A stretch of DNA of 64,000 nucleotides from Antedon mediterranea (Eukaryota > Echinodermata > Crinoidea > Comatulida > Antedonidae), in the NCBI RefSeq assembly GCF_964355755.1, contig NC_092680.1, positions 8,223,001-8,287,000 on the forward strand, in the 5' to 3' direction. The notes beneath the pieces are model-generated. The model was given only the letters and a program-made list of their open reading frames with translations, had not been told where the DNA came from and ran no database searches. The position numbers were made by a program, and so were the translations under genes. Positions 1 to 13,200 of this stretch are shown piece after piece (positions within the stretch are counted from its first letter, which is position 1; the number at the start of each line of letters is the position of its first letter).

Positions 1-793
1 CGAGTATATCAATTAATTAGTCATAACATCCGGAGGACATGCTCTACTTATTTGCACATAAAGCTATTATTTATAAGGATGAAAGGCTCAGTACCACATC
101 TGAATAGAGGATGAAGATTAGTCTTGTCATTTAAGGGATGAGCAAAGTGGAACTACCTCCATCCAACATGTCGATGTTGATATACACCAGTAAAATGGTT
201 GTTTAATACAGATCTTGTGATATAGCAGTAATGGTTGCTTAGCTTACTCGGATCAGGTGCCATTTTCGGCCACCTCGACTTATATGGAATATACCATCAT
301 TATTATGATAGGGGTGTGGTTTATTATGTTTTATGTAGAGAAGGATGTCTATTGAATGGGAAGACAATACAATTGTTCTGTTATGTAACCTACAGTACAA
401 ACTACAAGGTGCATGCATGTTTCTTTGTATTTAAGCACAATTTCAGAGTAGTACTTGTTTCACATGTAAATTATAACTGTGTGATATCAATTTAAAAAAT
501 TAAAAAATCTATATTATTCATACCTTACCGTTGCCTTCACTCGTCTTCAAAAAATCTCCATTCCATTCCGACTTTTAACACTAAAACGTATGGCCTAAGC
601 ACCTTTACTTATGCTGCCTCTCGCTTATGAAATGACCTACCCGCCTTTAAATCTGCCTGGAAAACTCATCTTTTTCTTTCAAATTGAGCTCTCTCATACC
701 TTTGATCACTTACTGCTGAAATTGGCGCATTACAAATTCGTATTATTATTATAATTAGTAGCTTTTTAACAATGATAAAATTTGTTTTTTCAG
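1..793 (+). other. EPB41 intron, upstream part
   Basis: Intron before the first FERM exon in the window. Apart from the LINE remnant (580-690) nothing was recognised; the open frame at 235-495 has no similarity or splice-site support. Confidence 0.6.
580..690 (+). mobile_element. 3' remnant of a LINE reverse transcriptase
   Basis: In one frame the segment reads TKTYGLSTFTYAASRL, a stop in place of the expected Trp, then NDLPAFKSAWKTHLFLSN. The pattern F(x)nAASRLWNxLP...FKxxxKTHLF is the end of the ORF2 protein of many animal LINEs (CR1/L2-like). Only the last 35-40 codons are recognisable and they carry a nonsense change, so this is a dead fragment in the intron. Confidence 0.65.
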
Positions 794-1259
794 ATACCAA
801 TTAGTGTTACAAATACGAGAAGACATCCTAAAAGGAAAGTTGCCATGTTCATTTGTCACGCATGCACTTCTAGGTTCCTACATTGTCCAATCGGAATTAG
901 GAGACTACGACCCAGATGAACACGGTTCTGACAGTTCCTATCTTGAAGACTTCCGTTTTACTCCAAACCAAACACACGATCTCGAACAGAAGATTCATGA
1001 ACTACACAAGACTCACAAGGGTCAGACTCCGGCAGAAGCAGAATTGCATTACCTTGAGAATGCAAAGAAGCTGGCGATGTATGGTGTGGATCTTCATCAT
1101 GCAAGAGATTCTGAAGGCGTTGATATCATGTTAGGAGTTTGTGCTGGAGGTCTTCTCATCTACCGTGATAGACTCAGAATTAACCGTTTTGCATGGCCTA
1201 AAATCCTTAAAATTTCCTATAAACGGAATAATTTCTACATAAAGATTAGGCCCGGCGAG
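794..1259 (+). CDS. EPB41: EPB41 exon a: FERM domain, F2 end and most of F3
   Basis: The acceptor is TTTTTTCAG at 785-793 and the donor is GAG|GTTTGT. The exon opens with one base completing a codon, then reads [20 protein letters not shown], and ends KIRPGE. Strong similarity to the 4.1R FERM domain: [46 protein letters not shown]. This is the largest coding block of the gene in the window. Confidence 0.95.
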
Positions 1260-4200
1260 GTTTGTATCAGAACATATTATATTAGTTAACATACTTTTCA
1301 TTCATTTACTAAGAAGAGGTAAAAATTCAGTAGAAACCCTCCTTTGGGTCATCCCTATTTAGAGGACACCTCAAGGAACATTAAAGGATACTCTCTGAAA
1401 TTAAGAAGGGAACTGCGACCAATTATTATTGAGGGATACACAGTGATACTGTACTTAATAATGTGCAGACCAGTGATACAGGTGTAATTTTGTGTATATT
1501 GTTAATATTTGAAATATGGCCCAAAGGGATATTTTGTTTAGAGGCCATCATAGCCTGATATGTGTAGTAATACCCAATATGTTGTTACTGGTTGTGTAAA
1601 AAATGATAATACAAACATTCTTACCTATGTATGAATGTGATACAAGTTACACCTTTTTCTACAGGAATATTTTATTCCATTTAAATTCCATTTTTATTTT
1701 TAATTATTAATAAAGTACAGTAACACACTTCTCACCTACTAAACCTAAGGTGTAAAATAAAATTCATCTGTCTAATATTGCAAAGTATTAGTTTACTCAT
1801 AGGCCTAGCTGTTGTAAACGTTTTTTTTGTGTCCAAGAGATTGGTTGCTGGTTATACAGTAATTAATTTTCCTCACATCAGAAGAAAATAATTATATGAA
1901 TGCCATTTTTAACCTTCATTAGCATAACGATATTATTTAATCATTATATTATCTTGTTAATATGTTCACAGTTTGAATTGTTTGAAAGTACCATTGGATT
2001 TAAATTGGCCAATCATCGTGCTGCTAAGCGTTTGTGGAAAGTATGTGTAGAACACCATACATTTTTTAGGTAGGTTTCAATTTCAAAGCAAAAGGTAATC
2101 TCAAGATTTTTAAAAAAAGGTTTTCTGCGTGAAACCGTTGACATTCTCTTGTATAACCCAATAATCCATTGTGACACTAATTCCGGTACAGTTTGCCAGA
2201 ACCTTTTTTATTTAATGCTTAATAAACGTTTTGTATTTCACAGACTAGTTTCACCTGAAGCCCCACCAAAGAAGACCCTCTTTAACCTAGGCTCTAAATT
2301 TCGCTACAGTGGCAAAACACAATTCCAAACTCGACAGGCCAGCAATTCTATTGATAGACAAAATCCGGACTTTGAACGTCTGAACAGTAAGCGACTGACA
2401 CAAAGCATGGATGGTGGTAGGTTACTAACATTGCACTAGTAGTACTACTAACAACAGTGGCATCAATGAGTTAAATGGTTATTACTATGGTTCTGATTTA
2501 CCAATAGATAAATAAAACAATAAAATAAAGAACAAAATAAATATCACATGCATTATTTACACATTTAACCATGTGTTATATTTTATAACTTCCTGCATGT
2601 TCATTGTCTTGGTGGTTTTCAACATTTTCTCACAGAGATGGCACTACGAATGAATATTTTCACTTAAAAATAACTTTTTGTAATTTTATTTCACAACATT
2701 AGAATGGTGATGTATTTACACATTAAATGTCAATTTATTTCCAGATAATACACAATTTTATATATATATATATAATTTGACTTGCTATGTAAGAGGTGAA
2801 ATCCATAGATCTTTAAGCTATTGAGCTATATGTTTATTTGCATTAAACACTACCTGCTATACATACACTATTAAAATGGACCTGAAATGGAATTTTGATT
2901 TTCAAGAAATTCACACATGTTATTTAAATTTATCAAATTAACACAAGCCCATACAAATAAAAACAAAATGTATAGTATTTTGAGAAAAAACGAAATTTTA
3001 AGATACCTTGGTAAATTAGCGAAAGTTACTCACGCCATTGCAATATTCTATTTCAACGGCCGTCGGGAGTATCTATATTCACGACGTCACATATACACAC
3101 AGCGATATCGATCAAGAGCGTGTATGCCACCCGATAGTCCGTGAATGATCGACGGCCTGGAAAGATACGCGAAGCGTTGACACTAATACTAATTTATTCA
3201 ATATATAATGTTGTTGAAATATAGTGCCCTAAAATGTACTTTGTTTGTTCTAAAACCCGAATTTAGAAGGCCTAGGCCTACCTCCCAAACCTTTACTAAT
3301 ACTAGGCCTAGGCTAGGCGGTGCCCAGCGCGCGGAGTCGATCCACCACCCACGTTTCATGTGCATCCAAAGCGATTATCAACAACTTGCTGCTCATTGTC
3401 AAGCCAAAGTAAAATATGAATCAAATTCGTTTTCGAACTGCCTGATTCGTGACAAATAAATTACCATCTCATATTACTATAATTTAATTCTGCTAAACTA
3501 AAAACTAAAGAAACTAACACATTTTAGCAGTATAAATTACAAACGAATACAAATTACAGTACACACGAACGGAAAAATATGGATACGCATCATTGCACAC
3601 GGCGCTGTATCCCGGACAACGTTGCCAGGCTAACGTCGGTATTGCCAGAAAAAACCGTTGATTTGGAGATTTTAAACCGTCATTTACTCGACGACTAACC
3701 GTTTATACGGTAATAATTTTATCTAAAAAAATTCTAAATACGTTTCTGCAAAAGCACAAGCATTTTTTAGAAAATACTCCATAGATTTCAAGAGTTATAG
3801 CCAAAAAACTGCAAATTGTCCATTGGAGGGATAGGAATATATTCGCAAAGTGACGTCACCCGCGAATTTTTTTGATTTTCAAATGGGGCTTTCCCCAAAA
3901 GGGCGAATTTATATTTTGTAACAATATACATTCTAGCAACACCTAATAGCCCCCAAAACATCATTCTAAAATGAAAAAAATCGAAAATCCATTTCAGGTC
4001 CATTTTAAGAGTAAGAAATGGTTAATACAAATTACACTATGACAACCTTGATGTTGTATGTTTGTCTTTTGTTTTGGTAAAATATGTTTTTTTGTTGTTG
4101 AAATGTTAATGGCATGAAATTGGGTTATAAATCATTCAAAATAACTTTTATTTTGTAAAACAATAATACTCTGACTATACTATATAACCATATTTTACAT

Positions 4201-7200
4201 GTTTTTTTTTACACACCAGCATATGGCCGTTCTGGATCTCGGGAGCTTGACCGTCCAGACGAGTCCACTCCACAGCGACATTCTGCCAACCTGGACCAAG
4301 TAAGTGGCCCTGGTAGCAAAATAGCCTATGCAGACTCTGAAAATGGTGATCACAAGGTATGGTAACCAATATTCATTACATCAATTTATATAATTCAATA
4401 CAGGAGTCACATACCTTATGAATATATAACCGGTTCAGAGTTCACTTTTTGGAATGAATGAAGCATGTCCTGCTATAAATACCTACAAAATGTGTACTGA
4501 AAATTGCATTTATAAATCTTATTTCAGTTTGGTTTAATATTTAATTCAGATATTTATAGTTGTTTTGTTTTGTTGAATTCCATTTTAATATAATGTCTGA
4601 GGTCCCTGTTTTTGTATGCATATCTTTCAAACTTTTAAAAGCTTTCAACATCAGTTGCATACATGTGACAGAAAAATACAATGCATTCAATGACCATGGA
4701 ACGAAAGAAAATATTGTATAAATAAGTAAATATAATGCTATATTCTTTTACTTATTTGAATCTATATATCTAAACAATAATAGCACAGAGATCACTAAAT
4801 GTTCTATGATTACAATAGGATATGAATGTAGCATTATGGGATTGATCAATAAAAACATAAGCAGTCAAATAGGATGCTTGTTGACAGACTGTAGGTTGAA
4901 AAATACAAGATCAGTACAATGTATATTACATTGTCTGTCTGAATAATAAATAACGTAGGAGATTACTTGAATTACTAGATACAATAGTTTGATTAGGATA
5001 TTTTAACAAGTCACATTTATTTTTTTAATTTTTTAAATTTACACATAATATATTTAAATGATATGCAGTGTATGAAAAATGACCTATAAAGCAATTATGT
5101 ATATATTTATATTAGACAAATTAACTTTGAAATAATACTATTTTGTACTATTGTCTGTCTTTTTCATTCCTTTCATCTCCCAAACTCATCCGCTCGGGCT
5201 GCTTAGATCCACTATGTCGATTCGGACGAGAGCGACCATGAGATTGGTGTAAACGCAAACAATAACAATTTAAGTTTGCCCAGAAGGGTATGTTTTATTC
5301 ATAAAACAGCTGCATTATTTCGCATGAGTTGCAAATATGCAAATAAGTTTAGAATTTTAGAGTATTATGCTAATGAAATTCTTAGTGCAACTTTAACTGC
5401 TCCCACCCTTTTCTTAATTTCTCGCTTTGATGTTTAAACAATAGTAAACTTATTTGTAGATGGTTGCAAAGACTCCCAACAATACCACATCAAATCAAGT
5501 ACAGTGTTTTATATTCTTCATTGAAATTCCTGTATTGGTTTTTGCTACAGTTAATGTGTTGTCAAGATTGTTTGTTTTTCATTCAAATAGACACATAAAC
5601 CACTGGCACTAACTTTTTATTTCACTTGTATTTCAAACATTTTTTAAGTTTCAATTAAATCAACCAATGATTTGTCTTGTTCCCTGACCTTTTGACCTTT
5701 CGCCACATTTTCAAAATGTGTAACCAAGCCAAAAATGATTGTTTGACCACCCTAAACCAATTTCTGAAGTCAAATTCTCTGGACCTCAAAGTGCATACGA
5801 AAGTTGATCTAGCTACTAGAGTAACTGGCACTAACTTTTTATTTCACGTGTACTTCAAACATTTTTTAAGTTTCAATTAAATCAACCAATGATTTGTCTT
5901 GGATGCATGATGGCTCACAAATATAAAAACACAGAAACATGTAATTAGTTGGTATAGGAGCTGCGCTTTATGGGGCAAATAATTAAAAAGCTTTTCAGGT
6001 ATTCTTATTTTTGCCATGACTTTTTAAAATCTTTTTATAATCTGATTATAAATCGTTTTATTAGATATTTGATTCCTCTGATTATCATTTTTTGTACGAT
6101 TGAATTTTGATGCAATCATTGCAAAATTAATAAGAAAAAAAGTATCGTTTTATCTACATCATAGCTGTCACCCCAGGCTGATGCATATTGTCCATGTTAT
6201 ATTAGTAGTACAGCTCGGATAACTTCAACCCATTAAATACAGTTCAAAATCCTCATATCGCATGTGGAATGCAATTTAAGCTTTAAAAAGAGATATTGTG
6301 TTGTAGGTAATACAATTTGCATAGGTATCACTATGTTCCTTGAGAGTATAAACAGTAGTGTTCCTAACACTTTCAAAATCCATGTTGAACGTTATTATAT
6401 TTAATGCAAGTTTAATAGTAATTAGATATGAATATGAAGAATGATGAATATTGATATGTTTAATACCTAGTTCACATATGCTTTAGTTCAACACAAAAAA
6501 ATGCAGTGATTTAAAAATAAACGATTAAACTAGTGAAATTTAAAAAAACAAGCAATTGGTTTTGTAACATTATGGATTCTTCTTCATTCTTTAACTCTTT
6601 TACTTCAAGGCATATTGCATATTGATATCTATATACTGACTATCAATATAAATCCTTTTGCTAAGTAGACATCTTGTACTTTGAGAATAATACATAATAA
6701 TAATAATAACAATCTGTTTTTTCTTTTACTCACAATAAAATATCAAATTGTTTACTATTTCTAGTGTGAATGTAGCAATATCGTTTATCTTCTAAAGTGT
6801 GTCATCATATTAAGTTTGTCAATTTTAGAGCCATCTTCAACTTGATAAAAAAATCATTTTCATAATAGCATGATTTTAGTGAGTGTTAAAGTTATAATTT
6901 TGTTTAGCAATAATTGCTAATCAAAATGAATGTTCAGTCTGTAACATAAATTTATATTGAATATTTTGCTACACAATTTTGTAAATGTGTATCAAGAAGG
7001 TTATATAACTTTTGATATGCTACACTGGCAAATGATTCAAATATGATATTCTCAATGTAGTAAACAATGTATTGAGTACTTCACACACTTGGAACATAAA
7101 TGATGTGCTACATATCAGCTACAAATAAAGATATGTAGCTATCACCTCAGGTCATATGTCGTAGTTTACCTGGTACCTTTACTAATGCTAGTTACTATAC

Positions 7201-10200
7201 TGTTCACCAGACCAATTTTTCTGCCTGGCATTTTTTAGTTTATGCTCTTCATTCTGTAATATGAATGAAGCACGATTTTTTATTCTGTACATTAAAATAA
7301 TTGTTAGACTTGAAATGGTATAGCATATACCAATAGTGAAATAGAGTAGTTTTTTAGTTTATTGTAGTTGTCTGCAGTATTATATTTAAGTGATTTCAAA
7401 AGTGCACTTGTATCACCTGTATGTAGATTTGTTTAGTTTTTTTGATTATTACAAGCCACAATTATACAATGTAAAGTAATGTTGCTATTTCTATTTCGTG
7501 TGCATTGTGTACTTTATTGTAATCTTCTGTTCTTTTTTCCATCTTCTTTGCTCGCCCTCACCGGTCGCCGTTGTTACAGGATGTGGATGCGACCTCCGAT
7601 GAGGGGGAATACGAAGGAGAAGTGTACCCTCAACCACCACCCAAACCAGCACATCAAATGAAGTATATGTCGGTCTGTTATAGCAAATCCATGTTATTAA
7701 ATTCCTTGGTGTCTATTTTTCCTTAGCTTTTGTTTACAGTGCTTGATAAACACAAGTAGTTTATATGTTTGTATAGAGTCTTGAAATTTGCAACCTTTCT
7801 CTGCCCTGTTAATCTGTTGTTATATATTGTACACTGTCATTAGATTTTAATTTTTACCATTCTAAGTCCCTGTTTATTATATATTTAATTTTGTCAATTG
7901 CTTTCTAGTGGTTAAATAATTGCACTGAAGTTAACCAATTCATGATTTAATTCAATTGATATGTAAATATTACATTAAGGTAAATATGCACTATGTAGTT
8001 CAGGAGTTGCCAACCTGATAAAGTCCATAATAACCTAAACTGCAGTATTTTCGTTCATGGTAGGGGCATCCATGACTTTATTCAGGGCCAATCCAAATTT
8101 CTTCAATTGAAAATGAATATTGTAAAACAAGCACAGTTAAAAAATGAACTTCAAACATCGGTAAACTCCATGATTTCAATTATATTAAATGATTTGTGGG
8201 AGTGATAAAATATTACTGTAGTGGACTGAGAGACTACCTCAACATATAAGACACACAACTCAAATAGGCAGAAAGTTATTGCATAGTCCAGTGGTCATGA
8301 AAACGAAAGCTCACTATAACCATGGAGGATTACTCTATGCTATAATTCTCCTAGTACATAAAAGAAAAAAGAATTATTGCTAGTATGATATTGTGTGAAT
8401 TACATGATCTTTGGAAACTATTCTCGTTAGGATCAGTGTGCTGTATAATACCACTGAGCATATCATTACTGACTTAAGCATTTGGATTACTTGAGATGGG
8501 TACAAGGTTCATTTCAGCTCAGTGCATACAAACTCTTAGACATCCTTGTTACATTTGCAGTTATTTTACGGACAATTAAATTACATTAACATTATTTGAA
8601 ATTGACTTGCACTCTTTATTATGAATTGGTTATTGTTGTAAAATATGCCACTGCATGCGACGATTAAACAATATGTTTATTATCCTACTGGCATGCGGAT
8701 TGAAATATAGAATAGAACTCTTGAAAATTATTGTTTTTTAAACTTTTTTTTTGCTTGTTTTTTTTTTTTACAGTACTTTTATTATTTAATATTTAAGTTT
8801 TATTTTTGTTAGATAAATAATTTTTAGATAAGTTTTTTGGTTTTTAAGTATTAAATTTACATTTTAAGTATAATTTTCAATTATAGAGTTAGATCAGTAG
8901 TGATACAGAATTGACAATTTGTATCAATATTTGTACAATATAAATATGTAGAAAAATTAACTTAAATTTCAATTACAATATTAAAGATGTATCTTGCCTT
9001 GCAAAACAATAATAAAATAAAAACTTGTGCTAACCATGTACACATAATTAAAATACATCATCACAAAAGTGAGCAATGTATAATTCACTTAATTTAAAGT
9101 CTTGAAATGTTGGTGATATTTTGTTTGGTGGTGCAAGATCTATGTTTTCTTCTTTATTTAAAGATTTTAAATTCACAATGCCCCTAAGTATCTCTAGTTA
9201 TTTTTGCATGTCAATCAGTGTGAACATATTGTACCTATCTATACTATACCTTATTGCATTTACCAATATACAAGCATTAGCATGAATAAGTATATATTTT
9301 TTTAATTGTATTGAAGAGATGTCAGATGTTTTTATTGTTGAATTCCTTTAATGTGAAAGATATTTTACCTTATGACATTTATTTAGAATTACTGGAATGT
9401 TTATTTAACTTTACATTTTTTATTCACAGATCGCACATATATACGTATTTCTTTTTTTTGTGTGTGTAATATTTTTATAACTATATTTAAAATCCGATAT
9501 AATTATAATGGATTATATTGAAATCTGAAGATTTAAAACGAATTACTTCAGCATGAGAACATTTTATCAATGTCTAACTAACCTATTGTGTGTTTTTTGT
9601 ATACCTTTATTTTAATTGATAATTCACTTCTAAATTTACTCATATGTTGTATACTAATTAATACAAATATGGTGAAATTCCAAATGTAATATAAACAATA
9701 CAGAATATCAGTACTGTACTAATAATTCTATATTGTTTGTCAATCATATAAGGGTGACTAATAAGTAAAATGTCTTGCCATCCACAGCACTCTGCTGACA
9801 ATATAACAGAGAGTGAATATCCAAATGAAGATAACAACATGAAATATGAAGTGACAACCAAGACAACAACTACACGTTATGAATATCAACAATCATATCC
9901 TGATGTAAGTATCTGTGAATATGGCTTTTTCAAAGAAAACTTATATAAAAACAAATATTTTAGTTCCGAGACATAATTTTTTATTCTTATAAATGTATTA
10001 CTATCTCAAAATTATTTGTATTAATATTTCAAGGAATAATTTAAATGAGTCATTCTTTGGTATATTAGTATTGTATACAATTTTGTCAACCTACAAACAA
10101 ATTAGTAGACAGTACTGTACTATTTGTGCTATTGGTACTGTACTATTTGTGCTATTGGTACTGTACTATTTGTGCTATTGGTACTGTACTATTTGTGCTA

Positions 10201-13200
10201 TTGGTACTCTTTGTGCTATTGGTACTGTACTATTTGTGCTATTGGTACTGTACTATTTGTGCTATTGGTACTGTACTATTTGTGCTATTGGTACTCTTTG
10301 TGCTATTGGTACTGTACTATTTGTGCTATTGGTACTGTACTATTTGTGCTATTGGTACTGTACTATTTGTGCTATTGGTACTCTTTGTGCTATTGGTACT
10401 GTACTATTTGTGCTCTTAGTACTGTACTATTTGTGCTATTGGTACTGTACTATTGGTGCTATTCGTACTGTACTATTTGTGCAATTCTTACTGTACTATT
10501 TGTGCTATTCGTACTGTACTATTTGTGCTATTGGTACTGTAATATCGTTTCTCATGGATAAATTATTTTAATATGCTATGTGCAACTGACTTCGTTATAC
10601 TATTTGTAAAGAACAGCATCAAGGTAAATCAAGTTAGTTGTATAGAGTGAAGTCAGACTAATACAAATTGATCCATGAGAAAGTAAACTGTACCAATAGT
10701 AGATTGAATAATTATGTACTTATTTACAAATCCTCTTGTCCGTGGTGTTTAGTTACTAGCATGGTGGTATTCTTGACTTTCAATATATACTTTTTTATTG
10801 TATGTGTTTTCTTTTGTCTTATTTGTTAATGGCATGTATTGAAATTATTCATATATAATTATTGGAATCTAATCAAGAATGCTCAAGAAAGGAATAATTG
10901 ATATTCCATTTAAACATGAGTTTCTGGAACCCTGCCCCACATTCCTACCTCCATTTGTTCTGTGTGCATATCTATTTTTTTTTTTACTATGCATTTTTTT
11001 CTTTGTGGGCATCTTTTGGTATTGGTGTTTCATATTTATGTTTTACATGATAGCAAGTGAACGAGGAAGTCAAGTGTGATGTTGCGGCAGCTGATGAGGA
11101 TGTACCTCCATCAGAGCTTCCCGCACCACCATTGGTTGACGAGGGTGATCCCTCCACTCCCTCTGGTGCAGTTGCAGCTCCAGTTGCCAGGGCTAAGGTG
11201 ATGCATCATAACCAACGATCATCACTAACCATTGCATGGCTTTTAATTGCATCATTATTACAGTTTTTTTATATCATTAATGTGAACACATGCTTATAAT
11301 AATCCAAGCATTACTTATGAGTACAAAGCCATTATAATATTGTATGATAAACAAAAATTAATAACCTATTATTCATATTGGCCTAGTTTAATGTTTTGAA
11401 GTTCTTTGATAGTTAAAATATCATTAGTTTACATAGCATCATTTCATTTCATACAATGAAGTGCACCCACGATTTCTAATTTTAATCAGCATTAATCCAC
11501 TTATATTAATCTACTTACCATAAATGATTAAATAAGCGTCTGAGTTGATTATGCACTACAGTTTAAAAAATGGAAGCCCAAACTATATATTTTGCACTAT
11601 TTTTTAAAGTTTAAATTTAAACAAAATGAAACATACTCATTGACTATTGTTCTGGCAATCTAATTCGAGAATAAGAACTTAAAACTAGAGGTCCAGTGTA
11701 TACACTTCACTCATGTGTAGTTTAAAAGAATAGGCGATTACCCTGCTGTACTGGATCATTTCAGCACCTGTCATTTATGGTGGTAGACACTGTACTGTGA
11801 CTGCCAGGTGTCCGGAGAGGGTCTAATCCAAATGATGTACACAAAAAAATACACTACCTGGGATTTATGTTACACATTAATTATCCACCCGTCCCCAAAT
11901 AAGCAGCTCTTATTATAGGCTGCTGCAGTCAACATCATTTTCTATACAGAAAACATAGGAAATGGTATAATCAAACTTTGTGCTTATTTTTATTGTTTAT
12001 GGTATCCTCAGTTGCTTTGAATTTGTTTGTACTTTTGATAACATGACATTGAGGATATTGCCGACAATATACTTTCATTGCAGTAAGGTTTGATTAGCAA
12101 TATTCATAGCCATATACCACACTTGGTTATTACTTGTAGCATTACGTTATTTTTTGAAAAAAAGAGATACTATATATTATTAACCTTTCTGACCAGACGT
12201 TGCAGTAAGAAGATAATAACCACTGTATTTAATTTGATGGTCTAATTGTTACTTAGGATGATGATGATGACATGATGGTTGCACCTGCCCCAGCATATGA
12301 TGGCGTACCAGAAGTAAAGACGGCGATGCTTAAGTACCAGACTGGCGAGGACGATGATCGCCAGAAGACAACAGAGGTACCGTATGTGCACACAGAGAAC
12401 ACTACCATCACTTATGAAAAGGATGGGACAGCTGTCGATGGCCATGATCCAGGGATGCTGATTAGTGCCCAGACACTGACCAGTGAATCTCACATGACCA
12501 CTACCACAACACACATTACAAAGGTAGTGAAATGTTCTTTTCTCAGTTAATATTTTGATTGTTCTTTATTGTCTGTTGAAGATTAAAAATTAGTTCAAAC
12601 GACATTTACAAATGTCTAAAGTAGGTGATGCAATTTGTATCTTTTATGGCTATGTTATCTTAACTTTTCTGTTTTCTTCAGCCTAGTATTTTAATTAAAG
12701 AGACTATCTATATATTATCCCACCTGGAGGACTATTTCAGTCTCTTCGGTATTTATCTACACATTCATCGTGTAGTCACCTGAGCTGTCAGGGTTGTAGT
12801 ACTCGTGGATGAATATGTATTAAGAATTTACTTCTGTCTTGTACTGTGTCTTCGTTTCGAGCGATTCCTCTCCTTGTGCCTCAACCCCTGGGGCTGGTCA
12901 TGACGTATTTCGCCATTGGCCAGTCCCAGGGTCGGATTTTGGGGTTGGCGTAGGCCAGACTATCGGCTTTGACGTATAAATGACGTAACCACTAGCTAAT
13001 CATCCAGGCACTACAATCCTCCCTGTTTTATTTTTGTTGTGTCCTGCCCCCTGACTATTCTTGAACTGGTATCTTCTAAGAGGGCAGATATTTGTACAAA
13101 TTTGATTTGCATTGATGTGTCAATTCACCATGAGCATCTTATTCTTTTATTCTGATAGTCACTGCCGCACAATAACTCTACATTATTGTTTGTTATTTGA

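Noticed and set aside
916-1134. 72-codon ORF in another frame of the FERM exon
   Set aside because: Shadow of the conserved 4.1 reading frame.
9993-10571. Open frames of 192, 145 and 97 codons over the minisatellite
   Set aside because: Three overlapping frames give the same kind of repeated Leu/Tyr/Cys sequence. This is expected from a tandem array with an 87-bp period and not from a gene.
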